Below, piece by piece: positions 1 through 8,641 of a stretch of DNA of 64,000 nt. The stretch lies in contig NC_090232.1 of the NCBI RefSeq assembly GCF_024489055.1, positions 28,185,855 through 28,249,854 of the forward strand. Direction: 5' to 3'. The stretch is from Chanodichthys erythropterus. Lineage: Eukaryota; Chordata; Actinopteri; Cypriniformes; Xenocyprididae. Position numbers and translations under genes: made by a program. The number at the start of each line of letters is the position of its first letter. Within the stretch, counting starts at the first letter, position 1. Under the pieces are notes generated by a model. That model did not search any database. It was not told where the DNA came from and was given only the letters and a program-made list of their open reading frames with translations.

Positions 1-156
1 TCCCCTCAGGGAGAACCCCTTGGTTTTGAGCCACCACTGTAAAGGTCTCTACAGCAGGCCAAAAGGTATCCCATTGGATGCAGCTGCCATCAGACCCAAC
101 AGTCTTTGAAACTGTTTTACAGTGAGTGACTGGTCTAGCTTCAACTTGTTTATGGC
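1..156 (-). pseudogene. DIRS-like RT/RNase H fragment (distal part)
   Basis: Reading the minus strand from 156 to 1 gives a continuous frame containing 'SLTVKQFQRLLGLMAAASN' and then 'RPLQWWL' after one in-frame stop. This is the characteristic post-RT segment of vertebrate DIRS1-like polymerases. The frame is continuous with the minus-strand frame at 6740-6621 if the Gmr1-like insertion and one TSD copy are removed. The fragment runs off the window's left edge. It is non-functional here. Confidence 0.75.
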
Positions 157-218
157 TGTTACGTGGCTGTGTAGTTTTTGTTTTTTTTAAAGACCCATAG
201 GTGGCGTTGAAGCTCTGG

Positions 219-263
219 ATTGGTGGAAGTACGATGACGTCACTGAGTTTCCGGCATAAATAG
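219..263 (+). promoter_or_regulatory. LTR U3 promoter cluster: inverted CCAAT, CRE, TATA-like
   Basis: Within 45 bp lie ATTGG (219-223, inverted CCAAT), the palindromic CRE TGACGTCA (235-242, CREB/ATF type) and ATAAATAG (256-263, TATA-like). The same cluster is present in the 3' LTR (CRE at 6017-6024). Order and spacing fit an RNA polymerase II core promoter with proximal elements. Activity is inferred, not shown. Confidence 0.6.
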
Positions 264-739
264 CGTGGATGGCGTCGGTGGAGGCTCTCTCTCGCTGGGC
301 TGGTCTCGCTGGTGTCTCTCTCTGTGTTCTCCCCTCGATGCGGTTCCTTTGAACATCCATCGTCCGCTCTTATGGGGCGTTTAGTCTGTGTTTTGTTGTA
401 GTTTAGTTTGTTTTCTTGTTTTTCCATTGTTTTGTTTGATATGTTTTCCTTATATGGTTAATGTTTAATTTTAACAGTAACGGGTAGTGGATTTGCTTAA
501 ACAGGTCACTGTTTAATAATGTAGTAAGTATAGTGAAGGAAGCAGAGGCCCGGAAGACTCACTTCTTTTGCTTTATCGGAAGCTAGGTAAGAACTATTGG
601 TGAGAATAGCCAGGCAGGCGTTCTTTGTTCCTTTGGCTGTTTTTCCCTACCTGTTTACTGTTAATTCCTTTGTCAACATTTTGTCTTAATTTTGTTTGCA
701 ACATTATTTATGAATTGTTTATTCCTTGTTTCTATTATA

Positions 740-745
740 ATTAAA
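740..745 (+). terminator. Candidate polyadenylation signal ATTAAA in the LTR
   Basis: ATTAAA is a common variant of the vertebrate poly(A) signal and lies in the distal part of the LTR, where an R/U5 border would be expected. The matching site is kept in the 3' LTR. No clear downstream GU-rich site was identified, so this is a weak call. Confidence 0.35.
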
Positions 746-873
746 TGAGGGCGATCGATTGTCCTGAAAACTAACTACCGGTGTCTGTGGCTCTTGCATG
801 TGTGCGGTCCATGTCCTAATTGGAGTTATTATCTTAAACGAGCTGTTAACTCGGACATGGTTCGTAACATATT

Positions 874-891
874 TGGGGGCTCGTCCGGGAT
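874..891 (+). other. Primer-binding site, tRNA-Pro type
   Basis: The 18 bases TGGGGGCTCGTCCGGGAT start four bases after the 5' LTR and match the primer-binding site well known from tRNA-Pro-primed retroelements such as murine leukaemia virus. A proline tRNA 3' end would therefore prime minus-strand synthesis. The match is to the known motif, not to a tRNA in this window. Confidence 0.9.
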
Positions 892-969
892 CTGGATTAA
901 TAAGATCTGGATTAATAAGATCTGGATTAGTAAGATCTGGATGATCTGAATGATCCGAATGATCTCGAT
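889..969 (+). repeat. Short tandem repeats in the retroelement leader
   Basis: Three 15-bp units of the form GATCTGGATTARTAA (889-933) pass directly into four 9-bp units of the form GATCTGAAT (934-969). The array abuts the primer-binding site and precedes gag by about 150 bp. It may be slippage-generated or a packaging or structural element; nothing in the sequence decides this. Confidence 0.8.
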
Positions 970-1121
970 TTTTGCGTGGCTTCGTTTGATCTTTTGATCT
1001 GTTCACGCGTTTCGAATTTGTTACTTTGTAACTTCGTTGAGTCACAGCTTGGTGTGAATTTCGGCTCGTGTAGTGCAAGTTTTATTTTTCTCTTCAACCT
1101 TTCGACGTTTAAAATCTAACC

Positions 1122-3389
1122 ATGTTTGAATTAACGGATTTTATTGCGAATCTGACGCAAGCAGAGCTGTTTCAAATTAATAGAACTGATCTTATGAAAA
1201 TTGCTGCTTATTATAAGGTAAGTTTTCGCAATACTGCATCTAAACGCGAACGGCAGATTTTGCTTGTTGATTCGTTATATAACCAAGGCGTCTTTGGTGA
1301 TGAGGAAAGGCTGGTAGACTGTCCCGAATTAGTTGAGGGTAGTTCAGAGGATCTTGCGCTGCAAGTTAAAAAGCTGGAGTTGCAAGCTAAAGAGCACGAA
1401 AGAGGTTTGTTAAGAGAAAGGGAGGAATGGGAACGTGAGAGAGAGAGACGAAGAGAGCGTGAGAGACATGAACTTGAGCTGAAAAAGCTTGAAATGGAAC
1501 AAGCGTGCTGCCTCAAAGAAATGGAGTTGAAAGCTCGTGAAAGAGGTGTAACAGATAGCTCTGAGTTTGACGTGAGTCGTAACATTCGTATTGTCCCTCC
1601 TTTTCGAGAGCAGGAGGTAGACAAATTTTTTGCGCTTTTTGAACGTGTTGCTACTAATCTTAAGTGGCCGAAAACATTTTGGCCTATGTTGCTGCAGTGT
1701 GTTTTTGTAAGTAAAGCCCAGGAGGCATATTCTTCGTTGTCAGTGGAAGAGTCTCTTGATTATGATCAAGTGAAAACAGCCGTTCTTAGAGTTTATGAAC
1801 TGGTTCCTGAGGCATATCGCCAAAAATTCCGTAACCATCGAAAAACTGATGAGACTTACGTTGAATTTATTCGAGAGAAGGAATCTATGTTTGATCGGTG
1901 GTGTGCTTCTATGAAAGTGCAATCTTTTGAAGAGCTCCGTGAACTGATTTTATTAGAAGAATTCAAAAACTGCCTGCCTGAACGTGTCGCAACATATTTA
2001 AATGAGCAAAAAGTTTTGAAATGTTCTGCTGCAGCTGTTCTGGCTGATGAATATGTGCTTACGCATAAGCATGTGTTCAACAGTGCACAGAAATTTCCAT
2101 CTGTTAGCAATAGTCAGCGTTCTAAGCGTAATTCTGATCGCGCTCCGTCTGATGTCAAAGTCAATGAGAGTTTTGTCAAGTCTCTGTCCTCACCCGTTTG
2201 TTTCTATTGTAGGAAACGTGGACACATTATTTCTGAGTGCTCCGTACTCAAAAAGAAAAATAGCGTCCCTAAACCAGTGGGTTTATTGATGACGTCCTCG
2301 CCACAGTTTGAAGGACTGGAGTTGTTAGCTTCTCAAGCTGACATGTGTGAAGATCAGGGGTATGTGCCGTTCATAATGGACGGATTTGTGTCGCTAACCG
2401 GTAATGTTAGCTCGCGTAAACCAGTTAGGATACTTCGTGATACAGGAGCTGCTCAAAGTTTTATTCTGGAAGGAATATTGCCATTGTCTGAGGAGAGCTC
2501 TATTGGTTCGAGTGTTTTGGTTCAGGGGTTCGAGATGGGCTTTGTGAGCGTGCCTTTGCACGAAATTGAACTTGAATCCTCTCTTGTTACTGGCCGCGTT
2601 GTTGTTGGAGTGCGACCGTGTCTTCCCGTTCGTGATGTCACATTTATTTTAGGGAATGACTTGGCGGGAGGAAAAGTTTTTGCTAGCCCTGAGGTAACTG
2701 ATGTTCCTCTTCCCTGTACTACTCCTGATGAATTAGCTCAGAAATACCCGGAGGTATTTCCTTTGTGCGCTGTTACTCGCGCTATGTCTCAGAGACTGAA
2801 AGATGAAAACCATGGTAAGTCAGAAGGTGAGTGGAACTTTGATCTGAATGATACGTTTCTCTCTAATTCAGATTTTTGTGAGGTGAAGTGTTTAAACTCT
2901 GTTGACGGTTCAGACATCGCCGTTAAAAAAGATGAACATTCCATGGGGCTCGATAAATTGTCTCTGTCACGCGAGCAGCTTGTTGTTGAACAGAGGAAAG
3001 ATGAGACCATGTCATCCCTCTTTGAAGCTGTTGTTCCAGTTGAACAACTTGACCATGTATCGCAAGGATACTTTGTTGAAGATGGTGTGTTGATGAGGAA
3101 GTGGATACCATCTACTGCATCTGCTGAGGATGAGTGGCAAATCGTAAAGCAGGTAGTAGTTCCTTCCTCATATCGTTCTGAAATTCTGAAACTCGCACAT
3201 GATTGTCCGTTTGCCGGTCATTTGGGAGTAAATAAAACATACGATCGTGTACTGCGTTGTTTTTTCTGGCCTGGCTTAAAAAAACGATGTAGCAAGTTAT
3301 TGCCGAAGCTGTCATGTGTGCCAAATGATTGGAAAACCGAATCAGAAAATTTCACCTGCTCTGTTGCATCCAATTCCAGCCATTGGTGA
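1122..3389 (+). CDS. Gag-protease polyprotein with start of integrase zinc finger (Gmr1-like ORF1)
   Basis: A 755-codon ORF starting at an ATG with A at -3. Residues about 78-142 form a highly charged Glu/Arg-rich coiled coil. Residues about 155-315 are the capsid region; about 230-315 ('YVEFIREKESMFDRW', 'LILLEEFKNCLPE') resembles a SCAN domain. A CX2CX4HX4C zinc knuckle occupies residues 360-373. The retropepsin motif 'ILRDTGAAQS' puts the catalytic Asp at 440. Residues 693-720 (His693, His700, 'LGVNKTY', 'FFWPGL') begin the HHCC integrase zinc finger. After the A7 run at 3278-3284 the frame turns to an unrelated tail of about 35 residues while the true frame continues one base over, in ORF2. 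Gag packages the RNA; the protease matures the polyprotein. Confidence 0.9.
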   Translation: MFELTDFIANLTQAELFQINRTDLMKIAAYYKVSFRNTASKRERQILLVDSLYNQGVFGDEERLVDCPELVEGSSEDLALQVKKLELQAKEHERGLLREREEWERERERRRERERHELELKKLEMEQACCLKEMELKARERGVTDSSEFDVSRNIRIVPPFREQEVDKFFALFERVATNLKWPKTFWPMLLQCVFVSKAQEAYSSLSVEESLDYDQVKTAVLRVYELVPEAYRQKFRNHRKTDETYVEFIREKESMFDRWCASMKVQSFEELRELILLEEFKNCLPERVATYLNEQKVLKCSAAAVLADEYVLTHKHVFNSAQKFPSVSNSQRSKRNSDRAPSDVKVNESFVKSLSSPVCFYCRKRGHIISECSVLKKKNSVPKPVGLLMTSSPQFEGLELLASQADMCEDQGYVPFIMDGFVSLTGNVSSRKPVRILRDTGAAQSFILEGILPLSEESSIGSSVLVQGFEMGFVSVPLHEIELESSLVTGRVVVGVRPCLPVRDVTFILGNDLAGGKVFASPEVTDVPLPCTTPDELAQKYPEVFPLCAVTRAMSQRLKDENHGKSEGEWNFDLNDTFLSNSDFCEVKCLNSVDGSDIAVKKDEHSMGLDKLSLSREQLVVEQRKDETMSSLFEAVVPVEQLDHVSQGYFVEDGVLMRKWIPSTASAEDEWQIVKQVVVPSSYRSEILKLAHDCPFAGHLGVNKTYDRVLRCFFWPGLKKRCSKLLPKLSCVPNDWKTESENFTCSVASNSSHW

Positions 3390-5850
3390 ACCATTTGAGC
3401 GTGTTTTAATTGACTGTGTCGGTCCCTTACCTCGTACGAAGTCTGGTAATCAGTACCTTTTAACGATCATGTGTACATCAACGCGTTTTCCAGAGGCAAT
3501 TCCTCTGCGAAAAATTACAGCACCAGTGATTGTGAAGTCACTTATCAAATTCTTCTCGTTGTTTGGCCTTCCGCGTACCATCCAGTCAGATCAAGGTACG
3601 AATTTTATGTCTCGTGTGTTTAAACAAGCTCTGGATCAGTTGCATATTCAACACTGCACTTCTAGTTGTTACCATCCAGAAAGTCAGGGGGCACTCGAAA
3701 GGTTCCACCAGACTTTGAAATCTATGCTTCGTGCATTTTGTCTGGAGGTCCAGAAAGACTGGGACGATGGAGTGCCTATGGCTATGTTTGCAGTGAGGGA
3801 GGTAGTGCAGGAGTCATTGGGTTTTAGTCCGGCTGAGTTAGTGTTCGGACATACTGTCCGCGGCCCACTAAAACTGATCAAAGATCATTGGTCTAATGTT
3901 TCGAGTCCAAAGAATATTCTTGACTTTGTTTCAGAGTTTCGTTTTAAATTACACCGTGCATGTGAGCTGGCTAAACAGAATTTGGAGATGTCACAACAAC
4001 GAATGAAAAAACTCTTTGATCGTGGTGCTAAACTTCGTAGTTTCTCTCCTGGTGACAAGGTATTAGTGCTTTTGCCAGTACCTGGATCAGCCTTACAGGT
4101 TCGTTACTATGGTCCTTACCAGGTGAAGGAAAAGGTGAGTGAGCTCGACTATGTGATTATGACATCTGACAGAAAGAAGAAAACTCGTTTGTGTCATGTT
4201 AATATGCTCAAGCCGTACTGTGAGAGGCAGCCAGATTCGTCTGGACCGTCGGCTGTGTTAACTGTTTCACCCGCAGATTCCCCAGGGGTTAAAGAACAGG
4301 AGCTGTCCGGTGCTGAATCTTTGACCTGTCCATTGCCTTCTGCTGTTCCTGATAACGCTGTCGCTTCATCCACACTTGAGGTGGAGGATGGGGTTAATTT
4401 TCCTTCTTCAGAATTGGTGGCAGGAAGGTTGAAAAATTCTGAAATAATGCAAAACCTTGACTCATTTCTTTCCTATTTGAATGTTACCGAACGCGCTGAT
4501 GTGAGTAACATTATTCGGACGTACGGTAATTTATTTTCTGATGTTCCCTCTCGTACTACGCTGGTTGAACATGATATTGACGTTGGCAATTCTTTGCCTA
4601 TTAAACAGCACGCATACCGGGTAAGTCCTGAGAAACGAACTCAGCTGCAAAAAGAGGTGACCTTCATGCCTAATAATAACATCGCAGAGCCAAGCTTCAG
4701 TCCTTGGAGCTCGCCTTGTTTGTTGGTTAAAAAGTCGGACGGAACGTTTCGTTTTTGTACTGACTTTAGACGCGTGAATTCTGTAACAAAACCAGATAGT
4801 TATCCATTGCCTCGTATGGAAGATTGCGTGGATCGCGTTGGAAATGCTGCTTTTGTTACTAAAATCGACCTGCTTAAAGGTTACTGGCAGGTGCCTTTGT
4901 CCGATCGTGCGAAAGAGATTAGTGCATTCGTAACACCAGACCATTTCCTCCATTACACCGTAATGGCTTTCGGTTTACGAAACGCACCGGCAACTTTCCA
5001 ACGATTAGTAAATCGTGTTATTGATGGCATGCATAATGTTGAAGCGTATTTGGATGATTTGGTTGTTTACAGCGCGTCTTGGTCAGAACATTTAGAACAA
5101 CTTGATTTCTTGTTCCGTCGTCTGTCTCTTGCTAACCTCACGGTTAATTTAGCCAAGTGCGAATTTGGTCGAGCAAAGGTAACGTATCTGGGAAAGATTG
5201 TTGGTGGCGGAGAAGTTCGTCCTGTTGAGTCTAAGGTTGAGGCTATTATTAATTTTCCTGCGCCTACGACGCGCCGAGAACTTCGTCGATTCGTTGGCAT
5301 GGTTGGGTATTACAGGAGTTTTTGTAAAAACTTTTCTGCTGTGTCCTCTCCCTTAACGGATCTTCTTAGTCCTAAAGTACCATTTAAGTGGACTGAAACG
5401 TGTCAAACGAGTTTTGAGCAAATCAAAGCGCTCCTGATTAATTCTCCTATTCTCTCTGCTCCGGATTTTTCTTCTCCGTTTTTATTCGCCGTTGATGCAA
5501 GTGATACTGGTGCGGGTGCTGTACTTCTTCAACGAGATCAATTTGGTGTTGAGCATCCCGTTTGCTATTTCTCGCGCAAATTTAATAGACATCAACAGAA
5601 TTACTCCACCATTGAGAAGGAGGCGCTCGCGCTTATTCTAGCACTTCAACATTTCGATGTTTATATTGGTTCTGTTTCATATCCTTTGATTGTTTACACA
5701 GATCATAATCCCTTAGTCTTTTTAAATCGAATGAAGAATAATAACCAACGTTTGATGCGCTGGAGTTTGGTACTACAGGCTCGTGAGTTGGTAATTCGAC
5801 ATATTCGTGGTAAGGATAACCTTATTGCTGACGCCTTATCCCGTGTTTAG
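3280..5850 (+). CDS. Integrase - reverse transcriptase - RNase H polyprotein (Gmr1-like ORF2)
   Basis: The frame opens at 3280 after a TAA and has no ATG near its front; the first near-start codon is GTG 3316, so it is probably expressed by frameshift from ORF1. The Cys half of the integrase zinc finger is at 3301-3321. Counting residues from 3316, the integrase triad is Asp33, Asp92 and Glu128 (DD35E spacing); a GPY-type module ('YYGPYQV') is near 265. RT spans about 435-620 with 'TDFRRVN' and catalytic 'YLDD' at 578-581. RNase H spans about 720-844, keeping Asp727, Glu767/769, Asp796 and Asp839. All catalytic residues seen are intact. Integrase before RT is the Gmr1-like arrangement. Integrase inserts the cDNA; RT/RNase H makes it. 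No envelope frame follows. Confidence 0.92.
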   Translation, partial: KNDVASYCRSCHVCQMIGKPNQKISPALLHPIPAIGEPFERVLIDCVGPLPRTKSGNQYLLTIMCTSTRFPEAIPLRKITAPVIVKSLIKFFSLFGLPRTIQSDQGTNFMSRVFKQALDQLHIQHCTSSCYHPESQGALERFHQTLKSMLRAFCLEVQKDWDDGVPMAMFAVREVVQESLGFSPAELVFGHTVRGPLKLIKDHWSNVSSPKNILDFVSEFRFKLHRACELAKQNLEMSQQRMKKLFDRGAKLRSFSPGDKVLVLLPVPGSALQVRYYGPYQVKEKVSELDYVIMTSDRKKKTRLCHVNMLKPYCERQPDSSGPSAVLTVSPADSPGVKEQELSGAESLTCPLPSAVPDNAVASSTLEVEDGVNFPSSELVAGRLKNSEIMQNLDSFLSYLNVTERADVSNIIRTYGNLFSDVPSRTTLVEHDIDVGNSLPIKQHAYRVSPEKRTQLQKEVTFMPNNNIAEPSFSPWSSPCLLVKKSDGTFRFCTDFRRVNSVTKPDSYPLPRMEDCVDRVGNAAFVTKIDLLKGYWQVPLSDRAKEISAFVTPDHFLHYTVMAFGLRNAPATFQRLVNRVIDGMHNVEAYLDDLVVYSASWSEHLEQLDFLFRRLSLANLTVNLAKCEFGRAKVTYLGKIVGGGEVRPVESKVEAIINFPAPTTRRELRRFVGMVGYYRSFCKNFSAVSSPLTDLLSPKVPFKWTETCQTSFEQIKALLINSPILSAPDFSSPFLFAVDASDTGAGAVLLQRDQFGVEHPVCYFSRKFNRHQQNYSTIEKEALALILALQHFDVYIGSVSYPLIVYTDHNPLVFLNRMKNNNQRLMRWSLVLQARELVIRHIRGKDNLIADALSRV

Positions 5851-5852
5851 AT

Positions 5853-5924
5853 TGAATAAATTGTATGTATACTTTACTTAAGTAAAGGAGAAGGTAAGAT
5901 AATTTCTTTTCTACAATTTATTCA
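5853..5924 (+). other. Nested inverted repeats between pol and the 3' LTR
   Basis: Thirteen bases at 5853-5865 (TGAATAAATTGTA) are exactly complementary to 5912-5924. Between them lies a perfect 16-bp palindrome, CTTTACTTAAGTAAAG (5872-5887). The structure starts right after the pol stop codon and ends four bases before the purine tract. In RNA it could form a two-tier hairpin, perhaps for 3' processing, export or priming; the function is unknown. Confidence 0.75.
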
Positions 5925-5927
5925 CTT

Positions 5928-5938
5928 AAGGGTGAGGG
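5928..5938 (+). other. Polypurine tract
   Basis: AAGGGTGAGGG, one pyrimidine in eleven bases, directly abuts the 3' LTR start at 5939. This is the position of the plus-strand primer in LTR retroelements. Confidence 0.7.
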
Positions 5939-6620
5939 TGTTACGTGGCTGTGTAGTTTTTGTTTTTTTTAAAGACCCATAGGTGGCGTTGAAGCTCTGG
6001 ATTGGTGGAAGTACGATGACGTCACTGAGTTTCCGGCATAAATAGCGTGGATGGTCTCGCTGGTGTCTCTCTCTGCGTTCTCCCCTCGATGCGGTTCCTT
6101 TGAACATCCATCGTCCGCTCTTATGGGGCGTTTAGTCTGTGTTTTGTTGTAGTTTAGTTTGTTTTCTTGTTTTTCCATTGTTTTGTTTGATATGTTTTCT
6201 TTATATGGTTAATGTTTAATTTTAACAGTAACGGGTAGTGGATTTGCTTAAACAGGTCACTGTTTAATAATGTAGTAAGTATAGTGAAGGAAGCAGAGGC
6301 CCGGAAGACTCACTTCTTTTGCTTTATCGGAAGCTAGGTAAGAACTATTGGTGAGAATAACCAGGCAGGTGTTCTTTGTTCCTTTGGCTGTTTTTCCCTA
6401 CCTGTTTACTGTTAATTTCTTTGTCAACATTTTGTCTTAATTTTGTTTGCAACATTATTTATGAATTGTTTATTCCTTGTTTCTATTATAATTAAATTAG
6501 GGCGATCGATTGTCCTGAAAACTAACTACCGGTGTCTGTGGCTCTTGCATGTGTGCGGTCCATGTCCTAATTGGAGTTATTATCTTAAACGAGCTGTTAA
6601 CTCGGACATGGTTCGTAACA
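5939..6620 (+). repeat. 3' LTR of the Gmr1-like element (682 bp)
   Basis: Matches 157-869 along its length, ends GTAACA and is followed by the second copy of the ATGGC target duplication (6621-6625). It lacks 31 bases found downstream of the TATA-like box in the 5' LTR. The CRE, inverted CCAAT and TATA-like boxes are kept. Confidence 0.93.
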
Positions 6621-6910
6621 ATGGCTATGAGAATCGAATCTACTCAAGCAGGAGATAGATGTGCCTGCATCGTAGTTGAATCCCATACTTCGCATAGAAA
6701 CGTTGTTCTCTGTACTGGAAATAAATCACTTATTGGCGTTTAGCCTCAACCCCAACATTTTCATGTGAGCGAGATCAGCACCTCGATGCTGAACTGCTAA
6801 CTGTTCTGACTTTGCCAGAAAGAGACGGTCGTTGATGTAGTTCAACTTGAATGCCCTGGAGTCACAAAGGAGCCTGAGCCAGACCATGCAGTGCCTTATA
6901 TGTAAGCATG
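6621..6910 (-). pseudogene. DIRS-like RT fragment with active-site region
   Basis: The minus strand from about 6890 to 6621 reads 'LNYINDRLFLAKSEQLAVQHR', 'MKMLGLRLNANK' and, after a frame change, 'VWDSTTMQAHLSPA'. These are the palm and post-palm motifs of DIRS1-like RT. The catalytic doublet expected as Y-x-D-D reads YIND here, so one Asp is lost. The right part ends at the TTAA element at 6921. The frame leads into 1-156 across the Gmr1-like insertion. Confidence 0.72.
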
Positions 6911-6920
6911 AGGACTTTAA

Positions 6921-7738
6921 AGGTGCCCTAGAATTAAAAATTGAATTTTCCTTGGCATAGTTAAATAACAAGAGTTCAGTACATGGAAATTACATATAGT
7001 GAGTCTCAAACACCATTGTTTCCTCCTACTTATATAAATCTCATTTGTTTAAAAGACCTCCTAAGAACAGGCAAATCTCAACATAACACAGACTGTTACG
7101 TAACAGTCGGGATCATTAATATGTACACCCCCAATATTTGCATATGCCAGCTCATGTTCAAGGCATTACACAAGGGCAGGACGTCAGGATGTGCACAGCT
7201 GAATCATCAGACTAGGTAAGCAAGCAAGAACAATAGTGAAAAATGGCAGATGGAGCAATAATAACTGACATGATCCATGATATTTTTAGTGATATTTGTA
7301 AATTGTCTTTCTAAATGTTTCGTTAGCATGTTGCTAATGTACTGTTAAATGTGGTTAAAACATCGTTTCTTACTGTATTCACGGAGACAAGACTGTCGTT
7401 ATTTTCATTTTTTAAACACTTGCAGTCTGTATAATTCATAAACAACTTCATTCTTTATAAATTTCTCCAACAGTGTGTAATGTTAGCTTTAGCCACGGAG
7501 CAGCATCAAAAGTCATTCAGAATCAAATGTAAACATCCAAATAAATACCATACTTAAGCGATTAGACATGCTGCACGACGAACACTTTGTAAAGATCCAT
7601 TTTGAGGGTTATATTAGCTGCGTGAACTTTGTTTATGCTGTTTAAGGCAAGCGCAAGCTCAGGGGGTGGGGAGCACAATAATTTAAAGAGGCCACGCGCT
7701 GAATCGGCGCATATTTAATGATGCCCCAAAATAGGCAG
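6921..7738 (+). mobile_element. TTAA-target DNA element K1, 3'-truncated
   Basis: Begins AGGTGCCCTAGAAT directly after TTAA (6917-6920) and is collinear with the complete copy at 59688-60636. It stops after 'CCCCAAAATAGGCAG' (7738), about 130 bp short of the terminal repeat seen in that copy. No transposase frame. TTAA targets are typical of piggyBac and Kolobok superfamilies; the AGGTGYCC end does not settle which. Confidence 0.75.
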
Positions 7739-7740
7739 TT

Positions 7741-8640
7741 AGTCTAGCAATAGAGATTAAAAAAATGAGTGTATTGAATATGAGAGTCAAAAGACAAACT
7801 TGACTCAAATATTACTCCTAGATTTTTTAATTTGCTTTTGTGATTGCAAAACAGAGCCATCTATGTTTAAAAATAGTGAACCAGCTTTACGAAGCTGATG
7901 AGAGGTGCCAATAAGCAAGACCTCTGTCTTATCACTATTGAGACACAAAAAGTTTTAGGACATCCATGTTTTTATCTTAGAAATACAATGTGTTATAAAA
8001 GGAAGGTCCAAATTTTGACTAGACTTAGAGTGAATATAAATCTGAGTATCGTCTGCATAAAAGTGATAATTAAGCCCAAGTGATCTTAAAAGCAATCCAA
8101 GTGGATATATGTAAATGCTAAAAAGTAAGGGGCCCAAGATTGAACCTTGAAGACCCCCATACAGACAAAGCCAGTCACAGACCGGAATCCACTCATACAA
8201 ACTGTTGACAATCAGAAAGGTAAGATCTAAAACATGATAAACCAGTCCCAGAAACACCAAAGACAGTTTCCAGACGCTTGAGTAACAGATTGTGATTGAC
8301 AGTATCAAAAGCGGCACTAAGAATCCAGAAGGATCAGAATAGAAAGAGAACCAGAATCTGAGGCTTTTAACAGACCATTGATGATGTTGACCAAGGCTGT
8401 CTCAGTACTATGAAATTTTCGAAAGCCAGACTGAAGGGGTTCAAAAAGATTATTTACTGTAAGATGACTGTGTAGCTGCAAAGCCACAACATGTTCAAGA
8501 ATTTTTGCAAGAAAAGGAAGATTTGATATAGGACGATAATTATTTAAGTTATCCAAATTGACATTATGCTTTTTTGGAGCAGGTGTTATAGCAGCAGTTT
8601 TCTCAATGCTGCTGTAGAGCTTCTTGACAATGATATACCT
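7741..8640 (-). pseudogene. L2-clade LINE reverse transcriptase fragment
   Basis: On the minus strand, 8661-8317 contains 'NNYRPISNLPFLAKILE' and 'LFEPLQSGFRKFHSTETAL', and after frame changes 8317-7955 contains 'GSILGPLLFSIYI' and 'YHFYADDTQIYIHS'. This order (fingers, then the YADD active site) is that of L2/CR1-type non-LTR retrotransposons common in fish. The antisense frame continues past 'KTWMS' toward 7741. The endonuclease half and the 3' tail are absent, and there are at least two frameshifts. It abuts the truncated K1 element on one side and an hAT-like element on the other. Confidence 0.78.
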
Positions 8641-8641
8641 C

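Larger units (their letters stand above)
157..869 (+). repeat. 5' LTR of the Gmr1-like element (713 bp)
   Basis: It starts TGTTACG and ends GTAACA and is nearly identical to 5939-6620. It carries 31 bases (about 273-303, just after the TATA-like box) that the 3' LTR lacks; otherwise I count about six substitutions and no other indel. The left flank ATGGC is the target-site duplication. A CCAAT-type box, a CRE and a TATA-like box are clustered at the front (U3). I could not place the U3/R/U5 boundaries from sequence alone. Confidence 0.93.
157..6620 (+). mobile_element. Gmr1-like Ty3/gypsy LTR retrotransposon, near-intact
   Basis: This is a complete element flanked by a perfect 5-bp duplication ATGGC (152-156 and 6621-6625). 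Both LTRs begin TGTTACG and end GTAACA. In order it holds: 5' LTR, tRNA-Pro-type primer-binding site, a leader with short tandem repeats, ORF1 (gag, zinc knuckle, protease, start of the integrase zinc finger), ORF2 (integrase core, GPY-like module, reverse transcriptase, RNase H), an inverted-repeat structure, a purine-rich tract and the 3' LTR. Integrase lies before RT, unlike ordinary Ty3/gypsy elements and as in the Gmr1 group first described from cod. There is no env ORF. LTR divergence by eye is about six substitutions plus one 31-bp gap, so insertion is recent. One frame change inside the integrase zinc finger separates the two ORFs. Confidence 0.93.

Noticed and set aside
1211..1624. 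137-codon Ser-rich antisense ORF
   Set aside because: It is the shadow of the Glu/Arg-rich coiled coil of the Gmr1-like gag.
5851..5938. Envelope gene between pol and the 3' LTR
   Set aside because: Only 88 bases separate them; no ORF.
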